Source: Variovorax sp. WS11
Lineage (GTDB): Bacteria > Pseudomonadota > Gammaproteobacteria > Burkholderiales > Burkholderiaceae_C
Assembly: GCF_010499245.1 (NCBI RefSeq)
Contig: NZ_JAAGOW010000005.1
Location: 1,054,001-1,118,000 of the forward strand
Length of the DNA: 64,000 nucleotides
Direction of reading: 5' to 3'
Position 1 is the first letter of the stretch. The number at the start of each line of letters is the position of its first letter. The notes beneath the pieces were generated by a model. That model ran no database searches. It had not been told where the DNA came from and saw only the letters and a list, made by a program, of their open reading frames with translations. The position numbers were made by a program, and so were the translations under genes. Of the stretch, positions 44,199 to 52,853 are shown one piece after another.

Positions 44199-44228
44199 TT
44201 GACATAGTCCGTCTCGTCGGACTATTAT
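44199..44228 (+). promoter_or_regulatory. sigma70-type promoter of the Rieske operon with TetR operator copy 2 in its spacer
   Basis: TTGACA (44199-44204) and TATTAT (44223-44228) are separated by 18 bp. The 20-bp palindrome TAGTCCGTCTCGTCGGACTA (44205-44224) lies exactly in that spacer. A bound repressor would block RNA polymerase. The same site sits upstream of the divergent ferredoxin gene. Confidence 0.85.
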
Positions 44229-44284
44229 TGCATCAACACGGGCTGCGGACAACCTGCTTTCCGTTTGATTCTCTGGAGGTCTTC

Positions 44285-45580
44285 TTGGACAACTGCTCAA
44301 CCGTGATTCCGATCGTCCCGGCACAGGCCGCCGCCAACCCGCCAAACTGGGACCAACTGGTGCAGGGCGACCATGTGCATGGTTCGCTGTACACGGACCC
44401 AGCCATCTTCCAGGCTGAACTCGCGGCCATTTGGTTTCGCACCTGGGTGTACGTTGGCCACGAGAGCGAGGTAGCCAACGCCAACGACTACATCGTGAAA
44501 TCCATCGGCCCCGAGCCGGTGATCATGACGCGCGCCAAGGATGGCGCCATTCACCTGCTGCACAACCGCTGCCCGCACCGCGGCAATCGTGTCTGCGTCA
44601 CCGATCATGGCAGCGCGCGCTCGTTCACCTGTCCGTATCACGGCTGGACGTTCGCCAACGACGGCGCGCTGAAAGGCTATCCCTTCCCCTCCGGTTACGA
44701 AGGCGCGGACCGCTCGCAGCTGGGTCTCGGGCGCGTCGCCCGCGTGCAGAGCTATCGCGGTTTCGTGTTCGCCTCCATGGCCGCCGAAGGGCCGACGCTG
44801 GAAGAGCACCTGGGCGCGGCAATGAAGTCCATTGACGCCTTGTGCGAGACATCGCCCGAGGGCGAGGTGCAGATCACCGCCGGGTTCCTCAAGCACAAGG
44901 TCAAGTCCAACTGGAAATTCCTGGTGGAAAACGAGACCGACGGCTATCACCCGTCATTCGTGCACGCGTCCATCTTCGAGGTGGCGCAAAGCGGCATCGG
45001 CACCTTGTACAGCAGCGACTCGACGGCAGTCTCGCGCGATTTCGGCAACGGGCATACCGAGAACGACCTGCGCCCGGAATTCCGCAAGCGCGACGTGCCC
45101 ATGAGCTGGTTCGGCACGACCGCCGAAAAACTGCCGGAGTACACCGCCAACATGAACGCCGCGTACGGCGAAGAGAAGGCGCGCAAGATCATGATCGATG
45201 GCACGCCGCACATCATGATCTTCCCCAACCTCTTCATCGCGGAGATCCAGATCTTCGTCATCCAGCCGCTTTCGGTGAACGAGACGGTGCAGCATGTGAC
45301 GGCGTTGCAGTTCAAGGGTACGCCGGACCTGAACCGTCGCCTGCGCCAGCAGACAATGGGGTCGGTCGGCCCGGCCGGATTCCTGCTGGCGGACGATGCG
45401 GAAATGTACGAGCGCACGCAGCTCGGCGTGCAGTCGCGCAACCCGGAATACCTCTTCCTCGGGCGTGGCAAGCACCGTGAACGCCGCGATGAAAGCGGGT
45501 TTCTCATCGGCGACGCGACGGACGAGACGCCGTCGCGCGGCATCTGGCGGCACTACCGCGCGCTGATGGAGGCCGCGTGA
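44285..45580 (+). CDS. aromatic ring-hydroxylating dioxygenase, alpha subunit (Rieske)
   Basis: 431 residues from a TTG start at 44285 with GGAGG 5 bases upstream; earlier in-frame starts (44228) would lie inside the promoter. Rieske [2Fe-2S] motif C96-x-H98 (NRCPHRGN) and C116-x2-H119 (CPYHGW). The mononuclear iron site is in ENETDGYHPSFVH (Asp219, His222, His227). It activates O2 for dihydroxylation of an aromatic (or similar) ring, with electrons from the ferredoxin at 43842. It overlaps the beta subunit gene at TGATG. The substrate pocket cannot be read from sequence. Confidence 0.95.
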   Translation: MDNCSTVIPIVPAQAAANPPNWDQLVQGDHVHGSLYTDPAIFQAELAAIWFRTWVYVGHESEVANANDYIVKSIGPEPVIMTRAKDGAIHLLHNRCPHRGNRVCVTDHGSARSFTCPYHGWTFANDGALKGYPFPSGYEGADRSQLGLGRVARVQSYRGFVFASMAAEGPTLEEHLGAAMKSIDALCETSPEGEVQITAGFLKHKVKSNWKFLVENETDGYHPSFVHASIFEVAQSGIGTLYSSDSTAVSRDFGNGHTENDLRPEFRKRDVPMSWFGTTAEKLPEYTANMNAAYGEEKARKIMIDGTPHIMIFPNLFIAEIQIFVIQPLSVNETVQHVTALQFKGTPDLNRRLRQQTMGSVGPAGFLLADDAEMYERTQLGVQSRNPEYLFLGRGKHRERRDESGFLIGDATDETPSRGIWRHYRALMEAA

Positions 45581-46071
45581 TGCCGTTGACCGCCGAGCAG
45601 CGCGCGACGCTGGAAGACGTGACGCTGTTCATCTACCGCGAAGCACGCCTGCAGGACGACCACGAGTACGACGCCTGGGAGTCCCTCTGGACCGATGACG
45701 GCGTGTACTGGGTCCCCGCCAATGGCGACGGCGGCGATCCCGAGCAGGTCATGTCCATCATCTACGACAACCGCTCGCGCATTGCGCTGCGCATCCGCCA
45801 GTTCCATACCGGCAAACGCTTCAGCCAGACGCCGCGCTCGCGCCTCCGCCGCCTAGTGTCGAACATCGAGGTGCTGCGCGAGGAGGGCGACGAGATCCTG
45901 GTGACGGCCAACGCGATGGTCTACGAATCGCAGACCCGCGGCGACTTCACCTGGGCATCGCGCAACGAATACCTGCTGCGCCGCGATGCGGACGGCCTGC
46001 GCATGGCGCGCAAGACGGTCGTGCTGGTCAACAACTCGACCGCCATGTATTCCATGGCGTTCCTGATCTGA
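45580..46071 (+). CDS. aromatic ring-hydroxylating dioxygenase, beta subunit
   Basis: 163-residue small subunit of the alpha3-beta3 Rieske oxygenase, with the NTF2/SnoaL-like fold. Visible: FIYREARLQDDHEYDAWESL-WTDDGVYWVPA, RIALRIRQFHTGKRFSQTPR-SRLRRLVSN and the final strand MARKTVVLVNNSTAMYSMAF. It has a structural role and no cofactor. The ATG overlaps the alpha stop (TGATG), so synthesis is coupled and equimolar. Confidence 0.95.
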   Translation: MPLTAEQRATLEDVTLFIYREARLQDDHEYDAWESLWTDDGVYWVPANGDGGDPEQVMSIIYDNRSRIALRIRQFHTGKRFSQTPRSRLRRLVSNIEVLREEGDEILVTANAMVYESQTRGDFTWASRNEYLLRRDADGLRMARKTVVLVNNSTAMYSMAFLI

Positions 46072-46094
46072 ACAAGAACACCGAGGAGACGCGC

Positions 46095-46925
46095 TTGAAC
46101 GATTCGACAACGCAGCAGCCGATGGTGTTGCAGGGCGAAGGCCCAGTCTTGCTGACACTTCATACCGGTGGCGTCGCGCACGTGCGCCTGAACCGCGCCG
46201 AGTCCGCCAATGGGTTGAACATCGAGCTGCTCAAGGCCTTGCACGAGGTGCTGATGCAGATTCACGGCGACGGCAGGGTGCGCGCCGTACTGATCACCGG
46301 CGCGGGGAAGAACTTCTGCGCCGGCGGAGACGTTCACACCTTCTTGTCGAAGGGCGAGCAACTGCCGGACTACATCCGCGTGGCGACGTCCTACCTGCAA
46401 CTCGTGGCTTCGCTGCTGATTCGCATGAACCCGCCGGTGGTGTCCGCCGTGCAGGGCTTCGCGGCGGGTGGCGGCGGCATGGGCCTGGTGTGCTCGTCCG
46501 ACTTCGTCATCGCGGGCGAATCGAGCAGATTCCTGGCGGGCGCGACGCGCGTCGCAATGGTTCCCGATGCGGGTGTGTCGGTGACGCTCACGCAACTCGT
46601 GGGTTTGCGCAAGGCCACCGAGATCCTCATGCTCAACCCGGTCATCACCGCGCCAGAAGCCAAGGCTATGGGCCTCGTCACACGCGTGGTGCCTGATGCC
46701 GGCCTCGAGAACGAGGCGTGGGCACTGGCCCGGCAGCTCGCAGAAGGAGCGCCCGCCGCGCTCGCGAACACCAAGCGGCTGCTCTGGAGCGGCATCGGAC
46801 AAGGCGTGGAAGCGGCCATGCCCGAAGAGAACAGCACGCAGGCGCTGCTGTCCGGCATGGCTGATGCGCGAGAGGGCCTGGCCGCCGTCATTGAAAAGCG
46901 CGCGCCGCGCTTCACGGGGCGCTGA
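46095..46925 (+). CDS. enoyl-CoA hydratase/isomerase family protein (PaaG-like)
   Basis: 276-residue crotonase from a TTG start (GAGGAG about 9 bases upstream). Oxyanion motifs ITGAGKNFCAGGDV and VQGFAAGGGGMGLVCSSDFV are present, but the hydratase Glu pair is absent; RVAMVPDAGVSVTLTQLVG carries an Asp at the second position, as in enoyl-CoA isomerases of the PaaG type. Expected role: double-bond migration or ring opening of an acyl-CoA intermediate. The next start follows its stop without a gap. Confidence 0.9.
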   Translation: MNDSTTQQPMVLQGEGPVLLTLHTGGVAHVRLNRAESANGLNIELLKALHEVLMQIHGDGRVRAVLITGAGKNFCAGGDVHTFLSKGEQLPDYIRVATSYLQLVASLLIRMNPPVVSAVQGFAAGGGGMGLVCSSDFVIAGESSRFLAGATRVAMVPDAGVSVTLTQLVGLRKATEILMLNPVITAPEAKAMGLVTRVVPDAGLENEAWALARQLAEGAPAALANTKRLLWSGIGQGVEAAMPEENSTQALLSGMADAREGLAAVIEKRAPRFTGR

Positions 46926-47675
46926 ATGGGCAACGCAACCGGCTCCGGACTGAAGGGAAGACGCGCCCTGGTGACAGGTGGCGCGAGCGGCATCGGCGCT
47001 GCGATCGTGCGCCGCCTGGCCGCCGATGGCGCCGCTGTGGCGATCGCTGACCTGCAGGGCGAACTGGCGAAGCAACTCGCGGTTGAAATTGGCGGTATTG
47101 CAGTCACGCTGGACGTGACCGATTTCGAAGCCGTCCACGCAGCCATCCAGGCGCATGGCCCATTCGACATCCTGGTCAACAACGCAGGGGTGGATCAGCA
47201 CGCGTTCTTCACGAAAACCACACCTGCCGACTGGCGTCGCCTGCTCTCGATCAACCTGGAATCCGTGCTCAACACTACGCATGCTGCCTTGCCCGCGATG
47301 CAGGCGGCAGGCTATGGGCGAATCATCAATGTCGCGTCGGAGGCCGGGCGGCTCGGCTCGCGCGGCGGCGCGGTGTACGCGGCCGCGAAGGGCGGTGTCA
47401 TCGCGTTCACGCGGTCCATTGCCCGTGAGAACGGCGGCAAGGGCATCACTGCCAATGTCGTGGCGCCCGGCCCCATAGACACGCCGCTGCTGCAGCAGGC
47501 GGTGGCCCACGGCGGCGACAAGCTGCTCGCCGCAATGACCGGCGCCACGCTCGCAGGCCGGCTCGGCACGCCCGAGGAAGTGGCGGCTACGGTGGCGTTT
47601 CTCGCGTCGCAGGATGCGGGTTTCATCGCCGGCGAGGCGATCGGCGTCTCGGGCGGCATGGGGTGCGGCGCATGA
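46926..47675 (+). CDS. SDR-family oxidoreductase
   Basis: 249-residue classical SDR. TGGASGIGAAIVRRLAADGA cofactor motif, LVNNAGVDQHA, Ser in INVASEAGRLGSRGGAVYAA-AKGG with intact Tyr-x3-Lys, GISGGMGCGA-like end. An Asp at the end of beta 2 (AIADLQ) favours NAD(H). Probably oxidises a cis-dihydrodiol or a 3-hydroxyacyl-CoA in cluster B. It overlaps the next gene by ATGA at 47672. Confidence 0.92.
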   Translation: MGNATGSGLKGRRALVTGGASGIGAAIVRRLAADGAAVAIADLQGELAKQLAVEIGGIAVTLDVTDFEAVHAAIQAHGPFDILVNNAGVDQHAFFTKTTPADWRRLLSINLESVLNTTHAALPAMQAAGYGRIINVASEAGRLGSRGGAVYAAAKGGVIAFTRSIARENGGKGITANVVAPGPIDTPLLQQAVAHGGDKLLAAMTGATLAGRLGTPEEVAATVAFLASQDAGFIAGEAIGVSGGMGCGA

Positions 47676-48601
47676 TTGACCACGCCACCGTCGAATCCGT
47701 TATCGCGCGCGTGAAAGCAGTCTATGGAAGCTGGCGCCGCGACACGTCCGTGGCGCAGATGCGCACGGATTGGGACCAGCTCTTCCCCGCGACCGGCGAT
47801 GCGTCGGTTGAACCCGTCGAATGCGCCGGCGTGCCTTGCCAATGGATCGCCGCGCCCGGATCGCGCGCTGACAAAGCCATCGTGTACCTGCACGGCGGTG
47901 GGTTCCAGGTGGGTTCGCTTGCCTCGCATCGCGAACTGATGGCCGAGCTGTCGGCCGCCGCCGGTGCGCGGGTGCTGGGCGTCGCCTACCGGCTCGCGCC
48001 CGAACACCGTTATCCGGCGGCGCTCGACGACACGCTCGCCGTTTGGGACTGGCTGCGCGCACATGGCTTTCGCCCGCGCGACATTGCCCTGGCGGGCGAT
48101 TCGGCCGGCGCGGGCCTTGCGCTTTCCACCATGCTGGCGCTGCAGGACAAGGGGCAGGAGCTGCCCGCGGTCGCGTTTCTCATGTCCGCCTGGACCGATC
48201 TCACCGCTTCGGGCGAGAGCTATGAAACGCGCGCTGCCGACGACCCGATCCACCAGCGCCCGATGATCCTGGCGATGGCTCGCAACTACCTGGGTAGGGC
48301 GGGCGATGCGAGCCATCCGCTCGCCTCGCCGCTAATGGCGTCGCCCGCACAGCTTCGCGGCCTGCCGCCGATGCTGTTTCAGGTCGGCGATCGCGAGACG
48401 GTGCTGAGCGATTCCGAGGCCTTCGCGCGCAAGGCGCGTGAAGCCGGCGCGAACGCGCGATGCGAGGCCTGGCCCGGAATGATCCATGTGTTCCAGCAGT
48501 TCCCGGCCGAGCTGCACGAAGCGCGGCAGGCCATCGCGTCGGCCGGGCAGTTCCTCGCGGCGCATCTTGGTGCCGCTTCCAACCGAAAGACTTCCCCATG
48601 A
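47672..48601 (+). CDS. alpha/beta hydrolase, hormone-sensitive-lipase (HSL) type
   Basis: 309-residue esterase-type hydrolase. The HGGG oxyanion motif (VYLHGGGFQVGS) and the nucleophile Ser in GDSAGAGLALS are plain; Asp in the QVGDRETVLSDS region and His in MIHVFQQF complete the triad. HSL-family enzymes cleave esters and sometimes ring-cleavage products or lactones. Its ATG overlaps the SDR stop and its stop overlaps the next ATG (48598). A role in hydrolysing an ester or lactone intermediate is inferred from position. Confidence 0.92.
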   Translation: MIDHATVESVIARVKAVYGSWRRDTSVAQMRTDWDQLFPATGDASVEPVECAGVPCQWIAAPGSRADKAIVYLHGGGFQVGSLASHRELMAELSAAAGARVLGVAYRLAPEHRYPAALDDTLAVWDWLRAHGFRPRDIALAGDSAGAGLALSTMLALQDKGQELPAVAFLMSAWTDLTASGESYETRAADDPIHQRPMILAMARNYLGRAGDASHPLASPLMASPAQLRGLPPMLFQVGDRETVLSDSEAFARKAREAGANARCEAWPGMIHVFQQFPAELHEARQAIASAGQFLAAHLGAASNRKTSP

Positions 48602-50058
48602 TCGGAATCACCGCATACGGCGGCTACGTGCCGCGCCTGCGCCTCTCGCGGCAGGCCGTCGCGCAGGCCAATGCCTGGTACGCCCCGCAATTTGGCAAGG
48701 TCAAGGGCACGCGTGCCATGGCCAATTGGGATGAAGACAGCATCACCATGGCCGTCGCCGCAGCGCGTGATTGCCTGGGTACCGCGCCGGACCGCCGCCG
48801 TGTGCGTTCGCTCTACCTCGCCTCCGATACGCTTCCGTTCGCCGAGCGCCTGAACTCGGGCGTCGTCGCCGGCGCACTGACGCTTGACGAAGACATCGAG
48901 GCCATCGACCTCGGCGGCTCGCAGCGCGCCGCGCTGTCGGCCATCACGCAAGCGGTGGCGCGTGTACAGGCCAGCGACGGCGACGCGTTGGTGATCGCAG
49001 CGGACAACCGTAAGACCCGCGCGGGCAGCTCGCAGGAGCTGGAGTACGGCGACGCGTCTTCCGCTCTCCTCTTCGGCAGCGACAAGGTGCTCGCCGAGTA
49101 CCTGGGCGCCGGCACGCTGTCGGTCGACTTCATCGACCACTTTCGCGCTTCGGGCGAGGCGATGGACTATCACTGGGAAGAGCGCTGGGTGCGCGACGAA
49201 GGCATCAGCAAGCTGGCGCCCAGGGCCATCGAGGCGGCCCTGAAGCAGGCCGGCGTGCCTGCCGCGAAGATCGACCACTTCATCTTCCCCTCGGCATTCG
49301 CAAAGATGGACGCGCAGCTGGCCAAGGCCTGCGGCATCCGACCCGAGGCAGTCGTGGACATGCTGACCGAGCAGGTAGGCGACAGCGGACTGCCGCACGG
49401 CCTGCTGGTGCTTGCGCATGTGCTGGAGCGTGCGCGGCCGGGCCAGCACATCCTGCTTGCGCAATTCGGAAGCGGCGCGCAGGCATTGGTGTTCCGGGTG
49501 ACTGACGCGATCGACTCGTTCAAGCCGGCGCGCGGCGTGAGCGAATGGATCGCGCGCGGATCCGAGGAGCGCAACTACACGAAGTTCCTCTCCTTCAAAG
49601 GCCAGCTCGCTTTGGAGCGCGGCATGCGCGGCGAGCAGGACAAGAAGACCGCCTTATCGACGGCTTGGCGCCACCGCTCATCGCTCGTGGGCCTCGTCGC
49701 CGGCAAGTGCCAAGTGACGGGTAGCGTTCACTTCCCGTCGTCGCGCCTGTCGTACGACCAGGGCAAGCCGCTGCAGGACACGCAGAAGCCGCACAAGCTG
49801 GCGGACCGTGCGGCGAAGGTGTTGAGCTGGTCGGCGGAAACGCTGTCGTATCACCCCGCGCCACCGCACCACTACGGGCAGATCGATTTCGAAGGCGGCG
49901 GCCGCATCCTGATGGACTTCACCGACCTGGACGTCGGCGAGGTGGCATCGGGCACGTCTATGGAGATGGTGTTTCGCATCAAGGACACCGACGAGCGCCG
50001 CGGCTTCACTCGGTATTTTTGGAAGGCGACGCCCGCGCGCGCTGCCGCGGCGAAGTAA
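48598..50058 (+). CDS. HMG-CoA synthase-like protein fused to a DUF35 OB-fold, catalytic Cys absent
   Basis: 486 residues. The N-terminal two thirds has the thiolase fold of HMG-CoA synthase relatives (ITAYGGYVPRLRLSRQAVAQ; YLASDTLPFAERLN; GDASSALLFGSD). The C-terminal third is a DUF35-like OB-fold (GKCQVTGSVHFPSSRL to FRIKDTDERRGFTRYFWKA) with an incomplete zinc ribbon. At the nucleophile position, where HMG-CoA synthase has NACYAGT, the sequence is GGSQRAA (Gln about 109), so normal condensation chemistry is unlikely. It is immediately followed by a thiolase, as in DUF35-HMGS-thiolase assemblies, and may be a scaffolding or hydrolytic partner. Confidence 0.88.
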   Translation: MIGITAYGGYVPRLRLSRQAVAQANAWYAPQFGKVKGTRAMANWDEDSITMAVAAARDCLGTAPDRRRVRSLYLASDTLPFAERLNSGVVAGALTLDEDIEAIDLGGSQRAALSAITQAVARVQASDGDALVIAADNRKTRAGSSQELEYGDASSALLFGSDKVLAEYLGAGTLSVDFIDHFRASGEAMDYHWEERWVRDEGISKLAPRAIEAALKQAGVPAAKIDHFIFPSAFAKMDAQLAKACGIRPEAVVDMLTEQVGDSGLPHGLLVLAHVLERARPGQHILLAQFGSGAQALVFRVTDAIDSFKPARGVSEWIARGSEERNYTKFLSFKGQLALERGMRGEQDKKTALSTAWRHRSSLVGLVAGKCQVTGSVHFPSSRLSYDQGKPLQDTQKPHKLADRAAKVLSWSAETLSYHPAPPHHYGQIDFEGGGRILMDFTDLDVGEVASGTSMEMVFRIKDTDERRGFTRYFWKATPARAAAAK

Positions 50059-50069
50059 AGGAGCTCACC

Positions 50070-51272
50070 ATGGCACAAGGCATCAAGGACAAGGTCACCA
50101 TTCTCGGCATGGGCTGCAGCAAGTTCGGAGAACGCTGGGACGCGAGCCCCGAGGACCTCATGCTCGAGGCGTACAACGAGGCGATGCAGGACGCGGGCAT
50201 CACGCCCGATCAGCTTGACGCGGCGTGGTTCTCCACGCACATGGACGACGTCGGCACGGGACGCGGCGGCACGCCCATGAGCATCGCGCTGCGCCTGCCC
50301 AACATCGGCGTGACCCGGGTGGAGAATTTCTGCGCGGGCGGCTCCGAAGCCATTCGCGCGGCCGTGTATGCGGTGGCGGCGGGCGCCTGCGACATCGCCA
50401 TCGCGCTCGGCGTGGAAAAGCTCAAGGATACAGGCTACGGCGGCCTGCCGGTTTCCACCGTAGGCACCTACATTCCCCAGTGGTATCCGAATGCAGTGGC
50501 GCCGGCGAACTTCGCGCAGTTGGCCACGGCCTATCGCGCGCGGCACGGCATCGACGCGGCGCTGCTCAAGCGCGCCATCGCGCACGTCTCAGTGAAGAGC
50601 CACGCGAACGGCGCGAAAAATCCTAAGGCGCACTTCCAGAAGGCGGTGAGCGAAGAGACGGTGCTGAAAGCGCCGATCATCGCGGAGCCGCTGGGTCTGT
50701 TCGACTGCGCCGGCGTGTCCGACGGCGCGGCCGCCGTGATCGTCACGCGGCCCGACATCGCTCGTAGCCTGGGAAAGCGCGACCTCATCACCTTCAAGGC
50801 GCTGCAGGTCGCGGCGTCCAACGGCTGGGAACTGCAATCAAGCGAGTGGGACGGCAGTTACGTCCACACCACCCGCATCGCGGCGAAGCGTGCGTACGAC
50901 GAGGCCGGAATCACGAGGCCTCGCGAGCAGGTGAGCATGACCGAGGTGCACGACTGCTTCTCGATCACCGAGCTGGTGACGATGGAAGACCTCTTCCTCT
51001 CCGAGGTGGGCCATGGCGTCCAGGACGTGCTCAATGGCGACTTCGACGCCGAGGGCCGCATCCCCTGCCAGATTGACGGCGGATTGAAGTGCTTCGGCCA
51101 TCCGATCGGCGCCAGCGGCATCCGCATGTTGTATGAGCTGTACCTGCAGCTGCAAGGCCGCGCCGGCCCGCGCCAGCTCGCGAAACCCACCATCGGCCTC
51201 ACGCACAACCTGGGCGGGCAACCGTCGCAGAACGTGTGCTCGGTTTCCATCGTTGGCCTCGAAGGGGCCTGA
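50070..51272 (+). CDS. thiolase (acetyl-CoA acetyltransferase family)
   Basis: 400 residues, ATG at 50070 with AAAGGAG 7 bases upstream. Thiolase-fold motifs: VTILGMGCSKFGERWDASPE, the nucleophile region VENFCAGGSEAIRAA (Cys present), MTEVHDCFSITELVTMEDLF, CFGHPIGASGIRMLYELYLQ (catalytic His) and the C-terminal NVCSVSIVGLE with a second Cys region. It fits the lipid-transfer/SCP-x-like thiolases that pair with DUF35 proteins, supplied here by the preceding fusion. Role: thiolytic cleavage releasing acetyl- or propionyl-CoA. Confidence 0.92.
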   Translation: MAQGIKDKVTILGMGCSKFGERWDASPEDLMLEAYNEAMQDAGITPDQLDAAWFSTHMDDVGTGRGGTPMSIALRLPNIGVTRVENFCAGGSEAIRAAVYAVAAGACDIAIALGVEKLKDTGYGGLPVSTVGTYIPQWYPNAVAPANFAQLATAYRARHGIDAALLKRAIAHVSVKSHANGAKNPKAHFQKAVSEETVLKAPIIAEPLGLFDCAGVSDGAAAVIVTRPDIARSLGKRDLITFKALQVAASNGWELQSSEWDGSYVHTTRIAAKRAYDEAGITRPREQVSMTEVHDCFSITELVTMEDLFLSEVGHGVQDVLNGDFDAEGRIPCQIDGGLKCFGHPIGASGIRMLYELYLQLQGRAGPRQLAKPTIGLTHNLGGQPSQNVCSVSIVGLEGA

Positions 51273-51276
51273 AGCG

Positions 51277-52074
51277 ATGGTCGAGCCTGTCCTCGTGCTA
51301 GACCGGCCAGCTGCGCACGTCGGGCGGCTGCGCATCAACCGGCCCGACAAGCGCAATGCGATTGACTATGACGTGCGCCAGGGCTTTATCGATGCGCTGC
51401 CTGCGCTGCTCGCGGACGGGCAAACGCGTGCGCTGGTGCTGGGCGGAACGCAGGGCGCGTTCTCCGCCGGCGGCGATGTCACGAGCATGGAAGGCCTGGA
51501 CGAGCAGGGCGCGCGTGAGCGCATGCGGCACATCCATGTGTTGTGCGGCCTGGTGGCGAACGCGGGCATTCCCGTCGTCAGTGCCATGGAAGGTTTCGCG
51601 GCAGGCGCGGTCGTGGGCCTTGCGCTGCTGGGCGATCACATCGTCGCGGGTCCGGGCACGAAGGTCATGTTTCCCTTTCTCAAACTGGGACTCGCGCCCG
51701 ATTGGGGGCAACTGCTCACGCTGCCCCGGCGCGTGGGGCTCGGGGTCGCGCGGCGCATCCTCGCGAGCGGCGAGACGGTCACAGGCGAGGAAGCGTTTCG
51801 CATCGGGCTTGCGGACACGCTGGTGCCCGATGCAGAAGTGATGGATACCGCAGTTGCGAAAGCCGCTGACCTCGCGCGCCTGCCTGCCGATGCATTCGCG
51901 TGCATGAAGCGCCGTTTGAACGAGCCTTCCGCCTCGCTTGCGGCGGAGTTCAAGCGTGAAGAAGACGATCAGGCAATGCTCCTGACCGGGCCCGGGTTCC
52001 GCGAGGGTTTCGATGCGTTGCGCAGCAAGCGCGCGCCGGACTTCATCGCGCTCGCCAGAGCAACGATGTCATGA
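51277..52074 (+). CDS. enoyl-CoA hydratase/isomerase family protein
   Basis: 265-residue crotonase. RINRPDKRNAIDYDVR, GTQGAFSAGGDV and MEGFAAGAVVGLALLGDHIV form the CoA-binding and oxyanion parts. The two Glu residues of true hydratases are missing (GAVVGLAL; KLGLAPDWGQLL with Asp instead), so isomerase or C-C hydrolase activity is more likely. The start at 51277 lies 4 bases after the thiolase stop; the stop overlaps the next ATG (ATGA). Confidence 0.9.
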   Translation: MVEPVLVLDRPAAHVGRLRINRPDKRNAIDYDVRQGFIDALPALLADGQTRALVLGGTQGAFSAGGDVTSMEGLDEQGARERMRHIHVLCGLVANAGIPVVSAMEGFAAGAVVGLALLGDHIVAGPGTKVMFPFLKLGLAPDWGQLLTLPRRVGLGVARRILASGETVTGEEAFRIGLADTLVPDAEVMDTAVAKAADLARLPADAFACMKRRLNEPSASLAAEFKREEDDQAMLLTGPGFREGFDALRSKRAPDFIALARATMS

Positions 52075-52853
52075 GCGACGCCGGCAACTCTCCCGTCGTC
52101 GTGCAGCGTGATGGCACAGTAGGCATCGTTACCCTCAACCGTCCGGAAAAGCGCAATGCGCTGGACCTGACGATGCGCGGCGCCATCGCCGCTGCTTTCT
52201 CGGAACTCGAAGCGGATAGTTCGGTCAAGTGCACCGTCGTCACGGGCAGCACTACAGTCTTCGCGGCCGGCGCCGACCTGAACCTGCTCGTGGACATGGG
52301 CGCGCAGTCAGTGGCAGATATCGACCTCGGCCGCTTCTGGGCGCCGGTCGCAGGAAGCCGCAAGCCCGTCATCGCGGCCGTGAGCGGCTTTGCGCTGGGC
52401 GCTGGCTGCGAGCTCGCGCTGATGTGCGACTTCATCGTGGCCGATGCCACCGCGCGCTTCGGCCAGCCCGAACTTGCCGTGGGCATCATGCCCGGCGCGG
52501 GCGGCACGCAGCGGCTGGTTCGCACGTTGGGCAAGCAGGTCGCCAGCCTCATGCTGATGACCGGCGAGATGATCACCGGCGAGCGCGCGCACCAGCTCGG
52601 CCTAGTGGCAGAACTCGCGCCTGAAGGTCAGTCGCTGGAGCGGGCTGTCGAGCTGGCGCGCAAGGCCGCGCGCATGCCGCCCAAGGCCATCGCCGCAACG
52701 AAGCGCGTGTTGAAGCAAGGCGCGGACTTGCCGCTCGATGCAGCGCTCGCGCTGGAGAACGGCGAGTTCCTGCTGCTCTTCGATACCGCGGACAAGACGG
52801 AGGGTATGCGTGCCTTCCTTGATAAACGCAGACCCCAATTCACCGGATCATGA
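52071..52853 (+). CDS. enoyl-CoA hydratase (PaaF-like, full catalytic pair)
   Basis: 260-residue crotonase with both hydratase Glu residues: the first in GFALGAGCELALMCDFIVA, the second in FGQPELAVGIMPGAGGTQRL. Also LNRPEKRNALDLTMR and FAAGADLNLL. Expected reaction: syn addition of water to a trans-2-enoyl-CoA, feeding the 3-hydroxyacyl-CoA dehydrogenase encoded next. Start and stop overlap neighbours by ATGA, so it is coupled in the operon. This is the one crotonase of the three in the cluster B operon that should be a standard hydratase. Confidence 0.94.
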   Translation: MSDAGNSPVVVQRDGTVGIVTLNRPEKRNALDLTMRGAIAAAFSELEADSSVKCTVVTGSTTVFAAGADLNLLVDMGAQSVADIDLGRFWAPVAGSRKPVIAAVSGFALGAGCELALMCDFIVADATARFGQPELAVGIMPGAGGTQRLVRTLGKQVASLMLMTGEMITGERAHQLGLVAELAPEGQSLERAVELARKAARMPPKAIAATKRVLKQGADLPLDAALALENGEFLLLFDTADKTEGMRAFLDKRRPQFTGS

